The notes under the pieces were generated by a model. The model saw nothing but the letters and a program-made list of their open reading frames with translations. It had not been told where the DNA came from and made no database searches. A program made the translations under genes and the position numbers. Positions 22,345 to 33,860 of a stretch of 64,000 bases of DNA are shown in pieces. The DNA is taken from contig NC_081336.1 in NCBI RefSeq assembly GCF_022539665.2, positions 2,418,001 through 2,482,000 of the forward strand. Reading direction: 5' to 3'. Source of the stretch: Daphnia carinata. Taxonomy: Eukaryota; Arthropoda; Branchiopoda; Diplostraca; Daphniidae. Positions within the stretch are counted from its first letter, which is position 1, and each line of letters begins with the position of its first letter.

Positions 22345-22580
22345 CCAATGGGGGGATATAGGGGGGCAGATGCCAGAAAGGCAAGGCGTCCGCTTCCCAA
22401 CTCGAAGGTTACTGGTTCGATTCCCAGTCAGGTTTCCGATTGCATCAGGCTTCCAATCTTCTCAGGTGTCACGATTCCACGGGGCCAGTCGAGTTGGGAA
22501 ACTTCGTGCGAAGCACGCGAACGGATATTTTACCAACGGTTAATCTCGAAACCAGTAACAAATTTTAAAAATTAGCTAAG
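22345..22580 (+). repeat. SINE-like element with tRNA-like head
   Basis: The head carries GGCGTCCGCTTCCCAACTCG and the B-box-like GGTTCGATTCCCAG, followed by a body with a conserved CACGATTCCACGGGGCCAGT and CGAACGGATATTTT. A second near-full copy lies inverted at about 47178-47420 and a headless, diverged copy at 26380-26620. Head-plus-body copies at three sites support a mobile SINE family. Confidence 0.6.
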
Positions 22581-22862
22581 TCCCTCTTTATGATATTTTC
22601 TCTTATTGAGTGTATATGTTTCTCTTTATTGAGTATCTAGAAACTGGTATATATATTTCTCTTTCTTGAACCTGCAATATTTTACAACGGATTTTAACCG
22701 TAGCCATTAAGCTATTTATAGATAGATAGATAGGTCATAGTAATGCACATCAGTTCCAACAGTTGGAAAACATTCAGTTAACGCTTGATATATTTGATGG
22801 CTTTTGATATTTTATTTATATGTTGTTTCACATTGAAACTATCATTGTTATTCACTTGACTC

Positions 22863-23400
22863 ATTCGGGAGTTGAACCCTCAACCTTTGGCATACAATGC
22901 CGATGCTTAACCACTGAGCCATGAATCATGTAAACGAATTCACGGTTTTCCCATGTCTTTTAAAGATAACCTATTTGCACTAGTAATAACATTTTAGTGC
23001 GCGTCAACGCTGCATTAATATTTCTGTCTGAATACGTATGCTATAAATGAAATATAGTTCTATTCACGTGAAACATTATATTAGACACTTGAAATTACGT
23101 ACAAATTTCATTGCTCTAATTCTTTGACTCTTTTGGGGATCGATCCTTTATAATCTGGCATGCAATGCCGATGCTCAACCATAGAGCCACGAGTCTTATT
23201 AAACATTAACTATTTTTCCATTTGTTTTGAGGGAAACCTCTTGACATTTGTAATAATATTCAAATGCGTCCAATTCACAATATACTGGCTCATTATGTCC
23301 ACATCCACATCCGACTACATAGAACATTTCTCTGATTTGATTCGAACTCTAGACTTTCGACTTCAGTATGCAGACGCTCTACCGCAGAACTATTGGTTGT
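22863..23400 (-). repeat. Further tRNA-like units (f, g, h) of the left cluster
   Basis: Three degenerate minus-strand units lie at about 22863-22930 (TGGCTCAGTGGTTAAGCA, GGGTTCAACTCCC), 23133-23195 (GGCTCTATGGTTGAGCA, GGATCGATCC) and 23330-23400 (GTTCTGCGGTAGAGC, GAGTTCGAATC). They mirror 46895-46962, 46694-46757 and about 46540-46599. Confidence 0.45.
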
Positions 23401-25239
23401 GCATGATTTCAGACTTATTAACAGATAATTTCACAAGCTTCAAAAAATAGCGTAGACAACTTCGTCATGATCTTTGGTTTATCATACAATATATTTGTTC
23501 TAAAGCACCGACAGCCAAAATCAAAGGTCATGGTTTCATATACTATGGAAAGTAAATGTTTTAGTTTTAGTGTTAGCGATAAATGCATGCTGTACGTGAC
23601 TTTCTATGTTCAGTCAAGAATAGCACAAATACATATCTTGCATACAGTTGCTAATAACTAAAAAGGCATCCTATCCGTATGTTGGTTCTCACAAATCTCA
23701 AATATGGGTTCTTTTACTCACATTCCCTGGAAATAATTCTTTCTAAAGAACACAGATGACAGTTAACTATGGACTGTTATAGTACTAATTTTACCTGTCA
23801 TGCATTCTTCTTTTAGAAGGCTTTCAGGATTAATAATGGCTGCACTACTTCTGAATTACAATTGGTAAATGGGTTGGATTTCATATTTGTTGAAAACCTC
23901 AATACTGAAATCAATCCTCTAGATCCCAGATATATTAATCAGCTAAAAAAGATACAAATTTTTTATTGTCATGCTATAAAATATTGTGATATAAATAAGT
24001 TTCTCGTCTAAACTTATATAATACATAAGATAGTAGAAAGCTTGGGTAAAACTTACGTTCTCCTGATAGTCAGTTTCACAATACGGTTCTTTAACCATCA
24101 AAAGTTTGCTATTTATATCTTCAGTTTTGTTTGTTTTTTTGTTTTTTTCCTGAAATTTCTAACGCAAAAACAAGCTCACTGTTTACCGGGGTACACGAGA
24201 GGTTAGCTGAGAGTAGAACATAAGAGGGTTCTCTAAAAGTCCGCAACGAACGCCACGAGTAGTGCTGCCCATATCTGCATTTTATTATGGCAAAATTTTA
24301 AGCCCGAGAAAATAAGCCCGGTTATACTCAAAATTCAATGCTGATTCCGGTAAAATTGCTATTTTTTTCATGAAGTTAATCGTTTTTTAAATAAATCGAA
24401 TATTTGACGCAATGCTAGCGCCCCAGTACGCTACAGCGCTAGCGTAGCATTTAGTCGGTCTATTTAGCCGGTATTTTCCCGGGCAGATTTCTTTACTAGA
24501 AAAAAAGGCCAATATTATTATTTTTGGGGTAAAACGGTTCGCCATATTTTATTTTCTTTTCTCTTTTTTCACACTTATAGAAAAAACTATGGTCCCAATG
24601 AAAAAATAAATTTGATTTTCGTAATTTTCGTTGAATTCTGAATCGACACCCTTTATTTTTAATTGTATCTAGAATTTTGCCAAAAATGAAAAGTGGGAAG
24701 GCTATACGCCTATACCCTTCTCACTTTTGTCAAATTTCCCCCAAAATGACACCTCGTGGAAATCGACGAAAATCATACAATTTATTCAGAATTGCGCGCT
24801 GATTTCCAAAAATAGATTAGCTTTTCGTCAGCCTCGCCATTTAAAAAAAAAGGGATTCTCGTATCCCGTCTCGTACTTAGGGAACAATTACAGAAAGTCC
24901 ATTTGTGGGTCGCCTAGTTGGGCGATAGATATCGGTATAATTACCATGTACGACTAGATTAAACCAGCAAAGAGAAAAAATCAAATGTTAATACTCAGCC
25001 GTGATGGTGTGTGATCGGTATATCCAAAAACTACGAAAGGTGCCCAGCATGTGAATTTTTTTTCCAAATCTACGTTCCAAGGCCCGAAACACCATAATAG
25101 CACCAAACACGGCAGATCTACAATTAAAGAGCCAGAGGATATTTTATTCTCTGTAATAGAATTGCCTAAGGTTATTCTTCTAGTCGAGGTCACTGCAAAA
25201 GGTCAAGGTAGAATGTGAAACATACAGTATATACGCCGT
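23401..25239. other. Gene-free stretch with a hairpin and one half of a direct duplication
   Basis: No gene is supported. A roughly 240-bp segment (about 24030-24270) recurs as a diverged direct repeat at 25855-26052, sharing GTCCGCAACGAACGC and CTCCTGAT. A 40-nt hairpin at 24689-24728 (AAAAGTGGGAAGG with CCCTTCTCACTTTT) could be the core of a MITE. Confidence 0.4.
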
Positions 25240-25347
25240 CGCGTATATAAGGACGACAGGTAGCACGGTAATTCACAGTCATGCAAGTATCTTCCTTTGC
25301 AGCAGTACTTCGTCCTACGGCCACAACAGGAGGCCCGGTACTTTATG
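25240..25347 (+). promoter_or_regulatory. TATA-type promoter and orphan signal-peptide-like first exon
   Basis: A TATATAAG box at 25244-25251 lies 30 nt before an ATG at 25281, followed by 67 coding bases (MQVSSFAAVL…) and a consensus GTATGT donor at 25348. The arrangement resembles the short first exons and TATA promoters of secreted cuticle-type genes, but no matching second exon is found downstream. It may be a relic of a lost gene. Confidence 0.35.
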
Positions 25348-26379
25348 GTATGTCAAGTCTGATTTAAATTTCTTTACTTCATTTGCCAATTTTACTAGAA
25401 AATAAGTAAAGACATTGTTGGGTAAAAGCTAAAAGCATCTGTGTACACAAATGCACACTTTGTCATTTGTCATTGTGGCACAATTTGTCATTTTATACCA
25501 TTGATATAACTTCTGTTATGTGATGTGATACCATAATTGTTATTGTGCTTGGTCTAGCAGTGCAATATGTTATTAGATGTTGGATAAGTTACAGGCGGTC
25601 GGTTAAAAGAGGAGAACATTTCGTTGATGATGTGTGGGATGCGAAACTCATTTAGAATATTGCCCCCATGGTTTCTTCTAACTTCATGTTTTGTCCATGT
25701 AGTATTTTTAAATTCACAGTATCAGACACTATAAAGGAGCAACACTTTAAAGAATAATATGGCTTATATCTGCATTAATTTTAACTATAACTTGTAAATG
25801 GAATTTGTCTTAGCTGAGAATTCTTAATATTTAAACATTTATTATAATACATTAAATAGTAAGAAATTGAGTATATTTTACAATCTCCTGATCAGATTCA
25901 CAACACTGTTGTTTAACCATTACGTGTTTGTTTTTTAAAGCTTACTGTTTTTTTTTTCCTGAGATAATTGATAAGCAGAAATGGTCAGCTGAGAACAGGA
26001 CAAAAAAAGGTTCTCCAAAAGTCCGCAACGAACGCTACGAGTAATGTGTCCCTTAACTGCTTAAAAAAATTTTTCGGTATTAATATACTGAATCACAGAA
26101 TAATTTTTAAGCATTACCTTTCAATTTTACTCTTTTTTCATAATGCATCGAATCCAAGACCCAGGCCAAAAAATGAACGTTTACTTTTCTTTGCCTGTAC
26201 CAGTGTTCAGGCAACGGCTTGGCTGGCTTGAAAATCGAGGCCAGGATTTAGGCCACGTGCCTTTTCGAATACCAATACCAAATATAACCAAAAACCAATT
26301 TTTTCTCAGGCAGTTGTTTTTCTATTACGCCATGAGTTGTACGTCAAAATCCACAATTTTTTACAGGTTATTTCCCAGG

Positions 26380-26620
26380 TGTCACGATTCCACGGGGCCA
26401 GTTGAGTTGAGAAACTTATTCAGTGCGAAGCACTGGAACGGATATTTTGCTAACAGTTAATGTCGTAACTAGTAACAAATTTTAATAATAAGTTATGTTT
26501 CTCTTTACTGAGTATTTAGAAACTGATCTATTTTCTAACGGATTTTAACCGTAGGAGTTAAGCTCTTTCTAGAAAGATCATAGTGATGTACATCCATTCC
26601 AACATTTGGAAAATGTATGC
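26380..26620 (+). repeat. Diverged SINE body fragment
   Basis: It matches the body of the SINE-like element at 22345-22580 (AGGTGTCACGATTCCACGGG, CGGATATTTT, GTAACAAATTTTAA) but lacks the tRNA-like head. A degenerate tRNA-like piece (GGGACTTGAACCCTCAAC) follows near 26707. Confidence 0.5.
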
Positions 26621-27585
26621 ATGGTGCCTCATAGATTTGAATGCTTATACCTTTGTTTACATTTTGTTTCAATTGAAACAGTTATATTCATTTGGTTCGG
26701 TTGGGACTTGAACCCTCAACAATTGAACAAAGATTTCGATGCTTATTTCTAATTTGCTGAAGGACAATTAATTACTGAGGTACTTCGTAAACTAGGAATG
26801 CATCAGATGCTCGAGTTATTGTATAATTACATTAAGGTAACATATTTTTTATTTGTTGATATCTATCCATGATTCTGAATCAAAATTTCTTAGGATCACT
26901 GACATCAGCACAATAGAAGTGTGACAATTCTGATGTTATGTTTAAGGTTCTTGATTCTCCCCTATGTTTCCAGATTATCCCTAGGTATTTGGTATTCATT
27001 CGGTTTACCTCCCAATCAAAAAGCTTTTCTTCCATAGCTCATGAATTTAAGGAGTTGCCCAGTACCTTATTATATGGCCGCATCACCTTGGAAATGTTAA
27101 ATGAACCTTTGGCAAAATACATTGGGATGCCTTAAATAGATGGAAACAGTGATGTTAGGTGAGTAATCTTTCCCCCACTTATATTTCCACCCGCTATCTA
27201 CCATCATTGGTAGGGTAGCTGTGCCTTTGTTTTCTACTTTAGAACAGATGGATGAAAAATCTACATGATTCCCCTCTTTCTAAAGCTGGCTCTAGTAGAA
27301 GGTAGTGGGAGTCAGCCGAGGAACCAGATTCGGTTCTCCACGGGTAGGATAAACATCTCTGGGAATTGATTTCCATTCCGTTTAAGTCACTATTATGTTA
27401 TGCATGCTTTTTCTGCACAGTAGAAAATGATTTCATAGATCCCTATTGGAAACTTGTTGTATTTATGTGTCATTATATCACGTTTTGTTTTCTAAATGAA
27501 ATGAGCTATTGGCGATATGTATGCATAGGAAATCATGGGCTACAACGAGATAGGGGAATGTTGCCGTCATCTGGTTTTAAACATC
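26621..27585. other. Gene-free stretch
   Basis: Open frames such as 26938-27135 are short, with no domain and no splice partners. The right end is the 3' flank of the first cuticle gene. Confidence 0.4.
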
Positions 27586-28166
27586 TTAGTTGTACTTGGG
27601 GTAGTCCGGCTTGTACGCTGGCTTGGGATAAGCTGGTTGGTAACTAGGATAAACTGGCTTGGCGTAAGAAGGTTTGTATTCGGGATACTTGGCTTCTCCC
27701 TTGTAAGAAACATCAGCGACGTAGCCGTTTTCATCAGCTTTGTAGGTGACGGTCTGCATGCGGCCATCGGGCAATAGGACGTAGTAGCTGCCGGTCTTGG
27801 CGTATCCGTCACTGGTTTCTTGGTGACCATAGTCGTTGTAAGTGTAGTCGTCTTTGACAGCGTAGGCAAAGTTGTAAGGAACAGGAGCCTATTAGAAAAA
27901 CTGTGTTAGTTTTGTAGTGTGGGAAAATAAAAGAGTAACTTAAGTAGCTTACATAGTCGTAAGAAGGTTTAGCGTATGACGGCTTAGGGTAAGCTGGTGA
28001 TGAGTAGGCTGGTTTAGGATATTTGGGGTAATTCTGTGAATTGACAGACACCGCAACGACGACCAAAACAGTCAACGTGATTAAAATCTGGACAGAGAAA
28101 AGAGATTTTAATTATTCGTTTTATTTAATACTTAGAAACATTCAGTTTTTTTTTTTTTACCTTCAT
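27586..28166 (-). CDS. Cuticular protein with R&R chitin-binding domain (first)
   Basis: Three exons join in frame to 147 aa: 28161-28166 (Met-Lys only), 27953-28087, 27586-27888. Exon 2 completes a signal peptide (ILITLTVLVVVAVSVNS) and begins a Pro/Tyr/Lys-rich repeat region (YPKPAY, YAKPSY). Exon 3 carries the chitin_bind_4 (Rebers-Riddiford) domain: YNFAYAVKDDYTYNDYGHQE, then GSYYVLLPDGRMQTVTYKAD and ENGYVADVSYKGEA, ending in Tyr/Pro repeats (YPKPAYKPDYPKY). It is secreted and binds chitin in the exoskeleton (family knowledge). The split after the second codon and the TATA/Inr promoter are typical of arthropod cuticle genes. A paralogue on the same strand lies 2.8 kb away. Confidence 0.92.
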
Positions 28167-28204
28167 TTTACTTTTTGTGATATGTAAAGACTGCTGCAGA
28201 TAAC

Positions 28205-28244
28205 AACTGAATGATTCCAAGTACATTCACCGTCTGTTTATATA
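28205..28244 (-). promoter_or_regulatory. TATA + initiator core promoter of first cuticle gene
   Basis: On the minus strand TATATAAA (28237-28244) is followed about 33 nt later by the arthropod initiator TCAGTT (28205-28210), which lies about 40 nt before the ATG. Confidence 0.75.
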
Positions 28245-28727
28245 GCGCACTACCTTGTTCCGGAGAGTGCAGACACTTGTTACCTCAAGGTTGCTGCGTA
28301 TGCCGGGGAGTTAGTATAGCCGTACATTCCATTTGGGCGGAGACTGAGTAGTTTGGAGGAATGAGAAACTACGGACAGCTCACGTGGTTGGATATTTAGC
28401 AATAACACAAATAATATCATTGTTACGCTAAGGTAAACATGGCCAAGGCAAAGAAAGCTTGTTGTGTTGACAACACATTACCAGCACTCTTCAATTTCTA
28501 TCGATTATTAAATATCTTATGCCTGAAAAGGCCGCAGTCATTCGATGTTCGATTATCAATTTCTTTTTCCCCTCAGTTACTTTCTTTAACTACTCATCGT
28601 AACAGGCCAGAAAGTGGTATGTGACACCACCTGTAACTTGATCAACCTTGATGCTTGATTCACAACCATAAAAAGGAAAACGGGTGACAAACGGAGAATT
28701 ATTCGTTTACGAAGACGACGATAAAAA

Positions 28728-29020
28728 ATGGAGGCTCAAGTGAAATACAACAATGAGTCTCTACACGATCTGTTCAAGTACGACAGGCTCCAGCAATTCC
28801 TACGGAAAGACCTTTGCCTTAACCCAAAGTACCGATGCATAGTTCAATTTTCAAAAATATCATCAAGCCATGACTAAATGAATTTCTACTGTCCAGAACG
28901 CGTCCTAATCCCCATGCTCATCTGCTAGTACCTGTGCTATTTTCCAGTACTTTTGAAGAATTTGAGCAGAAGAGCGACGTTTCACTTTCACACCAAAAAG
29001 CAGACATCTTTCACTACTAA
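28728..29020 (+). CDS. Small two-exon gene of unknown function (74 aa)
   Basis: Exon 1 (28728-28828) and exon 2 (28897-29020) are separated by a 68-bp intron with GT-AG ends and join in phase 2 without a stop, giving 74 residues. The peptide starts MEAQVKYNNESLHDLFKYDR and ends with a mixed charged tail (TFEEFEQKSD…ADIFHY). The same frame would stop in the unspliced sequence, so the splice is what makes it open. There is no signal peptide, membrane segment or domain that I recognise. It lies divergently upstream of the first cuticle gene. It could be a real small gene or the remnant of a larger one. Confidence 0.4.
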
Positions 29021-30956
29021 TGAAGTTTCTAGTGAATCACTAAACACTTAATTTTGGTTGGCTTGGGATAAGGAACATTTTCTATTTTCCGTAAAAACCA
29101 AATATAATTTTTGATCGGTTCGACGATAGCACATTTATTTCAAATAACAATTTTAAATACAGGAGCTCATTTGAAAAGATTAAATAAGTAAACGATTAAA
29201 CTATGTTGATGAGCGTGAAATTTGGCAATGTCGGCGTCTTCTTTGTGGGTAAAGACGTTCGGTTTCCCGCACAGTCTGAATGTCGTTTCATTAGCCACGT
29301 CATTTGTTGTATGTTTTCATCTTGTTTTCTCGGTTTGTGGTTTTTGTGTTGTGTTTGCCAATTTTCTCCTGCTTCCCTCGTTTTCATTTTCATCTCAGCA
29401 GGACATCTCATGATAGAATAAGGTAAGTGAAATACTGTTAGTTATCATGGAATGAAACCGTAGTTATGAAATACTAGTTTCTTGGGCTCGGATACTGAGT
29501 GAGGTCGCAGTAGGGTTTCGCATCTCTGATCTCGTAACTGTGTCGAAGTAAATCTTTACTACGCGTTATGGGGTGTTAAAAGAAGTGAGAATTCAAGAAA
29601 AACTAAATAATAGTTTCCAAGGAGGCATCATGGTCACCAAGAAAGAATATGAGGTACTAGAGCCGGTGCAGTCGTTACACAGTTTCACGCCTTCACGCAT
29701 CAGCTGGAATACCATTAGCGACCTCCCTTTCTTTTTGAAGAAATTAAACGTGGAACAACATAGACCTAAGGATAGTAGCTTAATGTAGGAAACGATAGGG
29801 AAGGCTGGGGACAATTGTTTTTCATCTTGATTGGTTTTCATGTTGGCCCAAAACCCTAATTTAAAAAAAAAATTTTAAAAGGGGTTCTCAGATTTTGACA
29901 CGGTTGTTTTGCTTCAAAAACTGGATGAAGGAACAATGTGCGGACATGTATGTAAGCATACAACGAAATATCAATGTTGAGTCCATAGAAAGTTGTTTCT
30001 TGGTTTTCAGTTCGAAACGCAGTCGACGGCGTTGAAGCGTTGCAATTTTTCGGTCGTTATCTTGTTTTCTACTTTACCATTGAAAAATGGCGAAACCATC
30101 TACTTTCACTTTTAAAAAAAAATACATATACATTTTTCTTGATGGTTAAACCAACCCTTTTCTGCCACTGAAATACTTTGATGAATTGCCCGTTTGCCAA
30201 TTGGGATAACAATTTCATTTTGATTGCTGTTAGGGCTTAAGGTTCAGTCCCGGGTAAACCCGAGACCATAGTACTACCGAAAGGTACTAGCACAATAGTT
30301 GAAAGAATAAAAAAATAATAATACTAATAAAAACACCTTTTATTGCGTCGCGCCAGTACCTTCCGGTTGTAAGCCAGGTCTGGGGTAACTCTGGTCAGAG
30401 TCCTAATTGTTGTGTTGCCCATGTTACTAGCATTTTTTTACAAGGTTCGTTTTTGAAGCGTCAGAAAGTTAAGCAATTCAATCGAAAAACTTACTTTTGC
30501 ACGAAATCATTTTCTGCTTATGTCATTCGTGATCTGAAAATACCACAATAGATCTTTGTTACAATGCTAGAATTTCAATTGCACGAATTTCCCATTTGAA
30601 ATTCAATCGTAGACTTTCAAATAACTGTTAAATCTTTATGGAGCATTTAGCGAGGCGGTAAAATGGAGCAATTATTTAGAGTCAAAACGTGAGCCGAAAC
30701 TGTGGCGTAGGAACAAACCATAAGATTTTTTATTGTGGCTATTACGTTTTGCGTTTATGTGGCCTCTTGAAAGTAAACAAAAAATTATTTGAGATAAAGC
30801 TTAAATTTTTATTAATGATTTCGTATACTATCTGTTTCAGGCCATATGTTACACATGATTTCCTTTGACTCTTAATATAATCAGGAAGAAATTTTTTTCT
30901 AATGGATTGATGTGTGTGAAAGGGACCACGATATGAAAGACGTCTTAAGGAGCTGT
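29021..30956. other. Gene-free stretch
   Basis: A 52-codon frame at 29630-29788 (MVTKKEYEVLEPVQ…) has no support beyond being open. Around 30245-30420 a GC-richer patch has small hairpins (CCCGGGTAAACCCGAG, AGTACTACCGAAAGGTACT), but no RNA family is recognised. Confidence 0.4.
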
Positions 30957-31507
30957 TCAGGGTTTGTAGCTTGGGGCCGGTGCGGATTGATAGGCTTGTT
31001 GGTAGGCAGGTTTGCTGTCGTATTTGGCTTCTCCTTGGTACTTGACATCAGCAACGTAACCATTTTCATCGGCTCTGTAGGAAACAATCTGAGTGCGGCC
31101 ATCAGGTAGGGCAACTCGGTAAGATCCGGTGACGGCTTTGGTGTCAGCCGTCTCTTGGTGGGCGAAGTTGTTGTAAGTGGGGACATCATTGACAGCGTAG
31201 CCGAAATTGTACGGCATCAGTGGCTGAGTTGGGAAAACATTTAAGATTCTTAGGTCACTCTTACCAATAGCTAAAGGTTACTATCGTTTCGTACCTCCTT
31301 GTCGTAACTGGGAGCAGCATAACCGGCGTTTGGTTTCGGGTATGGGAGTTCAGCAGCAAAGGCTGCGACAGCGAAGATAACGACGACGACCAACTTAAAC
31401 AATGTAAAGTTATCAAAAAAGAAAATGTTTTCAAGTGAAATTTAGGTTTCATAGCAAAGGCTGAAGTTTTTGTTGTCCGATTGTTAGTTTGAATTTACCT
31501 GATGCAT
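30957..31507 (-). CDS. Cuticular protein with R&R chitin-binding domain (second)
   Basis: Three exons join in frame to 124 aa: 31499-31507 (Met-His-Gln), 31295-31393, 30957-31223. The signal peptide is LVVVVIFAVAAFAA, mature start ELPYPKP. The last exon holds the chitin_bind_4 domain (MPYNFGYAVNDVPTYNNFAH, GSYRVALPDGRTQIVSYRAD, ENGYVADVKYQGEA) and a short Pro/Ala/Tyr tail. The intron positions match the first cuticle gene, so the two are tandem duplicates on the same strand, though the flanking Tyr/Pro repeats differ. It is secreted to the exoskeleton, where it should bind chitin (family knowledge). Confidence 0.92.
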
Positions 31508-31536
31508 TGTTGTTTGGTAGTGGAAAGAACTGGAGG

Positions 31537-31575
31537 AACTGATGTCTTTGGTAGCCGTGAGGACTGGCTTATATA
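31537..31575 (-). promoter_or_regulatory. TATA + initiator core promoter of second cuticle gene
   Basis: On the minus strand TATATAAG (31568-31575) is followed about 33 nt later by TCAGTT (31537-31542), the same elements and spacing as in the first cuticle gene, about 30 nt before the ATG. Confidence 0.75.
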
Positions 31576-33115
31576 TCCGACTACTCCGAGCACAAGGGGA
31601 TGCTCCCAAATTTTTTATTTTCCCCATACGGCATAGTCTACAAGGACGAATGATTTTGCGGTGGAAAGTTTTGTCTTCTCTCCAGCTCCCCTTTCCGTTT
31701 TTCGCAGTATTTTGCTTCCCATCACGCTAAATAACCAATAACATACTGTTATGCAGGCCAACGTTCCGTCAAATTTACGACAGTATATTTATGTTACAGA
31801 TGGAATCGTTTCGCCTACGCACGATGGGTACTATTTTTCTTTTTGCGATCTATTTTGGGTCGCCCAAAGACTGCTTTCTCCGTCATTGGCTGTTTGTTGC
31901 CATAGAAGATTAAACGTGCGCGCGCTACCCAATCGGGTGTTATAACTCTCTTGTTCTTTATACGCGACACAAAACGGCATGGAATTTTTATATTATTTGG
32001 GAAGCACTTCAATTGCTTTTGTAAAATAGAAGGAAAAACCCTGCTCTCCAGACAATCTGTCTGCGATAAATGGGTCCTTTCCCACGTCTAAATGTGGGTC
32101 AAGCAAACGCTTTTTAACGGATGCATTCTCTCTCTTTCTTTACGTCATTCTTGTTTTCTGCGAAATTCGTGATGGTATTAGAGCGCCGCTAAGTAATAAT
32201 CGCTGCGTGCCCCAGTTCCTCCTTTTGTGTGCCTCCAAAAATGCGAGCAAACTATTTTTCGCAAACATATTGCCGTTCACGATTTTTTAATTTTACACAA
32301 ATGATTTTTTCTTATCATTGCCAGGCTTTCACGTGAGTCCTATTTTTCGCGCATTTTTTTTTTAATATCGGATATTGTTCATCCAAGCAAAGGGAAAGCC
32401 TTAACAGCTTCTGTAGTTGCCCATTACGTCACATTATTTTAAAAAATCCTAATTGATGTAAACTAAAAGTTGTATGGCGAATGAGGGACAACTAACGAAC
32501 GATTTACAATGCAAAGTCTGCCATCCAACGCTACTGCAGTAAAAATAATTTTTTTAAAATATTACATCGGCGCATTTTAATCAGCTTGTAGCAAAACAAA
32601 ACAAGGCCCTTCGTTTTGTTCATGTAAAATGTTACGTGGACCTCTTAGTTAGTTAATGTTCGATATAAAATATGTAAAAGAAAATAGCCAAACTTTTATG
32701 GATTTGTCTCGATCTGGAAGCCGAACATATTCCTTTCTGCACGAGCGCGTGTTACATGCGAGGCCATGCTGTTTATTTGTTTATTGAAAAATCTGGGCTC
32801 TCACTTTTCACGCTTTCTATACCGTCACGCGAAAACTCTTTCGAGTTATTCGGTTTACTTGCCCGGCTGTGGAGACATTTATGTATGTGTAGGAAAACTA
32901 TGTTGTTTCACTTTTGTTTGCTGCTCTTTGTACGAGAAACAAAACACGATTTTCCCACTATAAAGCGAGTAATAGGTTTGTCAGCGACAACAATCCAATT
33001 CCGTTTCCATTTAACGTATCTAATGTTCGATGCTACGTTTCTCTGGTTGCAATAACGGTTTTTGATTATAATTGTAAAGTAATTTATTACGAAACACGCG
33101 ACACAAATGATAATA
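31576..33115. other. Gene-free stretch
   Basis: AT-rich sequence between the second cuticle gene (transcribed leftward) and the TMEM199 3' end. Open frames (31751-31945, 32756-33055) are short and unsupported. Confidence 0.45.
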
Positions 33116-33860
33116 CTAAGATGTTTTCATTTTTTTTTGCTTTTGGAAATGGAAAAATTCGTAATCGCCAAGAACTCTGGCAAGGAAGTATAGTTCAGCA
33201 ACGGCAACAACTAAAGCAGAAACAACACCCAAAAGGGCCCGGATGCCCAAATCTAGTGGTCCAATCATGTAGTTTATCCCCGTAAATCCGAAAGCGAAGG
33301 CTGCAAACAACGACACAGCAAACCCAAGCACTTCAATCAGCTGCGAGTTGATGAGTTTCACTGCGATAGAATAACATTTTAAAAAGAGAATTTGCTCATC
33401 GAATTTAAGGACAGCTCATGTTGTATTACTTTCGACGGCAAATGATTCCTCCTTGCCTTCAGGTGTCCGAGAAACGTTTTGTATCATTTTGTTGTATTGT
33501 CGCTGCTCTTGTTCCTTACGCAGTCGTGCAATTCGAGCTTCAAGCTCCTTATTTCTAGGAGGATCTGACGGTGGGGTCGGCAGGATGATTTCACAGCCTT
33601 TTACGAATTCATGTAGATACACTTTTGGACTATCCATCTGTTAATCAAGGGAATTTTGGTTATTAAGACAACTTGTGACATTCTTGAGATGCAGAGTATA
33701 CTTTTCTGATGTAATTTCCGATCCATCTAAGATCCATGTTAGTAAGCATGACATTTTCTCCAGACCTTAGCTCTTTTACATTTGGTGGATAATCTGCTTT
33801 TTCTGGTAGTGTTTTTATGAACTCGTTGAGGGCTTTTGATGGCTTGATTGTTAATGCCAT
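33116..33860 (-). CDS. TMEM199: TMEM199 / Vma12-like V-ATPase assembly factor
   Basis: Three exons join in frame to 203 aa (human 208): 33702-33860, 33430-33637, 33116-33360. It is an ER membrane protein that helps assemble the V-ATPase Vo sector (family knowledge). Diagnostic is the conserved cytosolic stretch [20 protein letters not shown] followed by [20 protein letters not shown] and YNKMIQNV, then two C-terminal membrane segments ([20 protein letters not shown] and [18 protein letters not shown]). The ATG overlaps the stop codon of the upstream BLOC1S5 gene by one base (TAATG), leaving no room for its own promoter or 5' UTR, so it is probably the second cistron of a shared mRNA. Confidence 0.93.

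Noticed and set aside
32756-33285. Overlapping open frames before TMEM199
   Set aside because: Short, compositionally biased, no domain, and partly antisense to the last TMEM199 exon.
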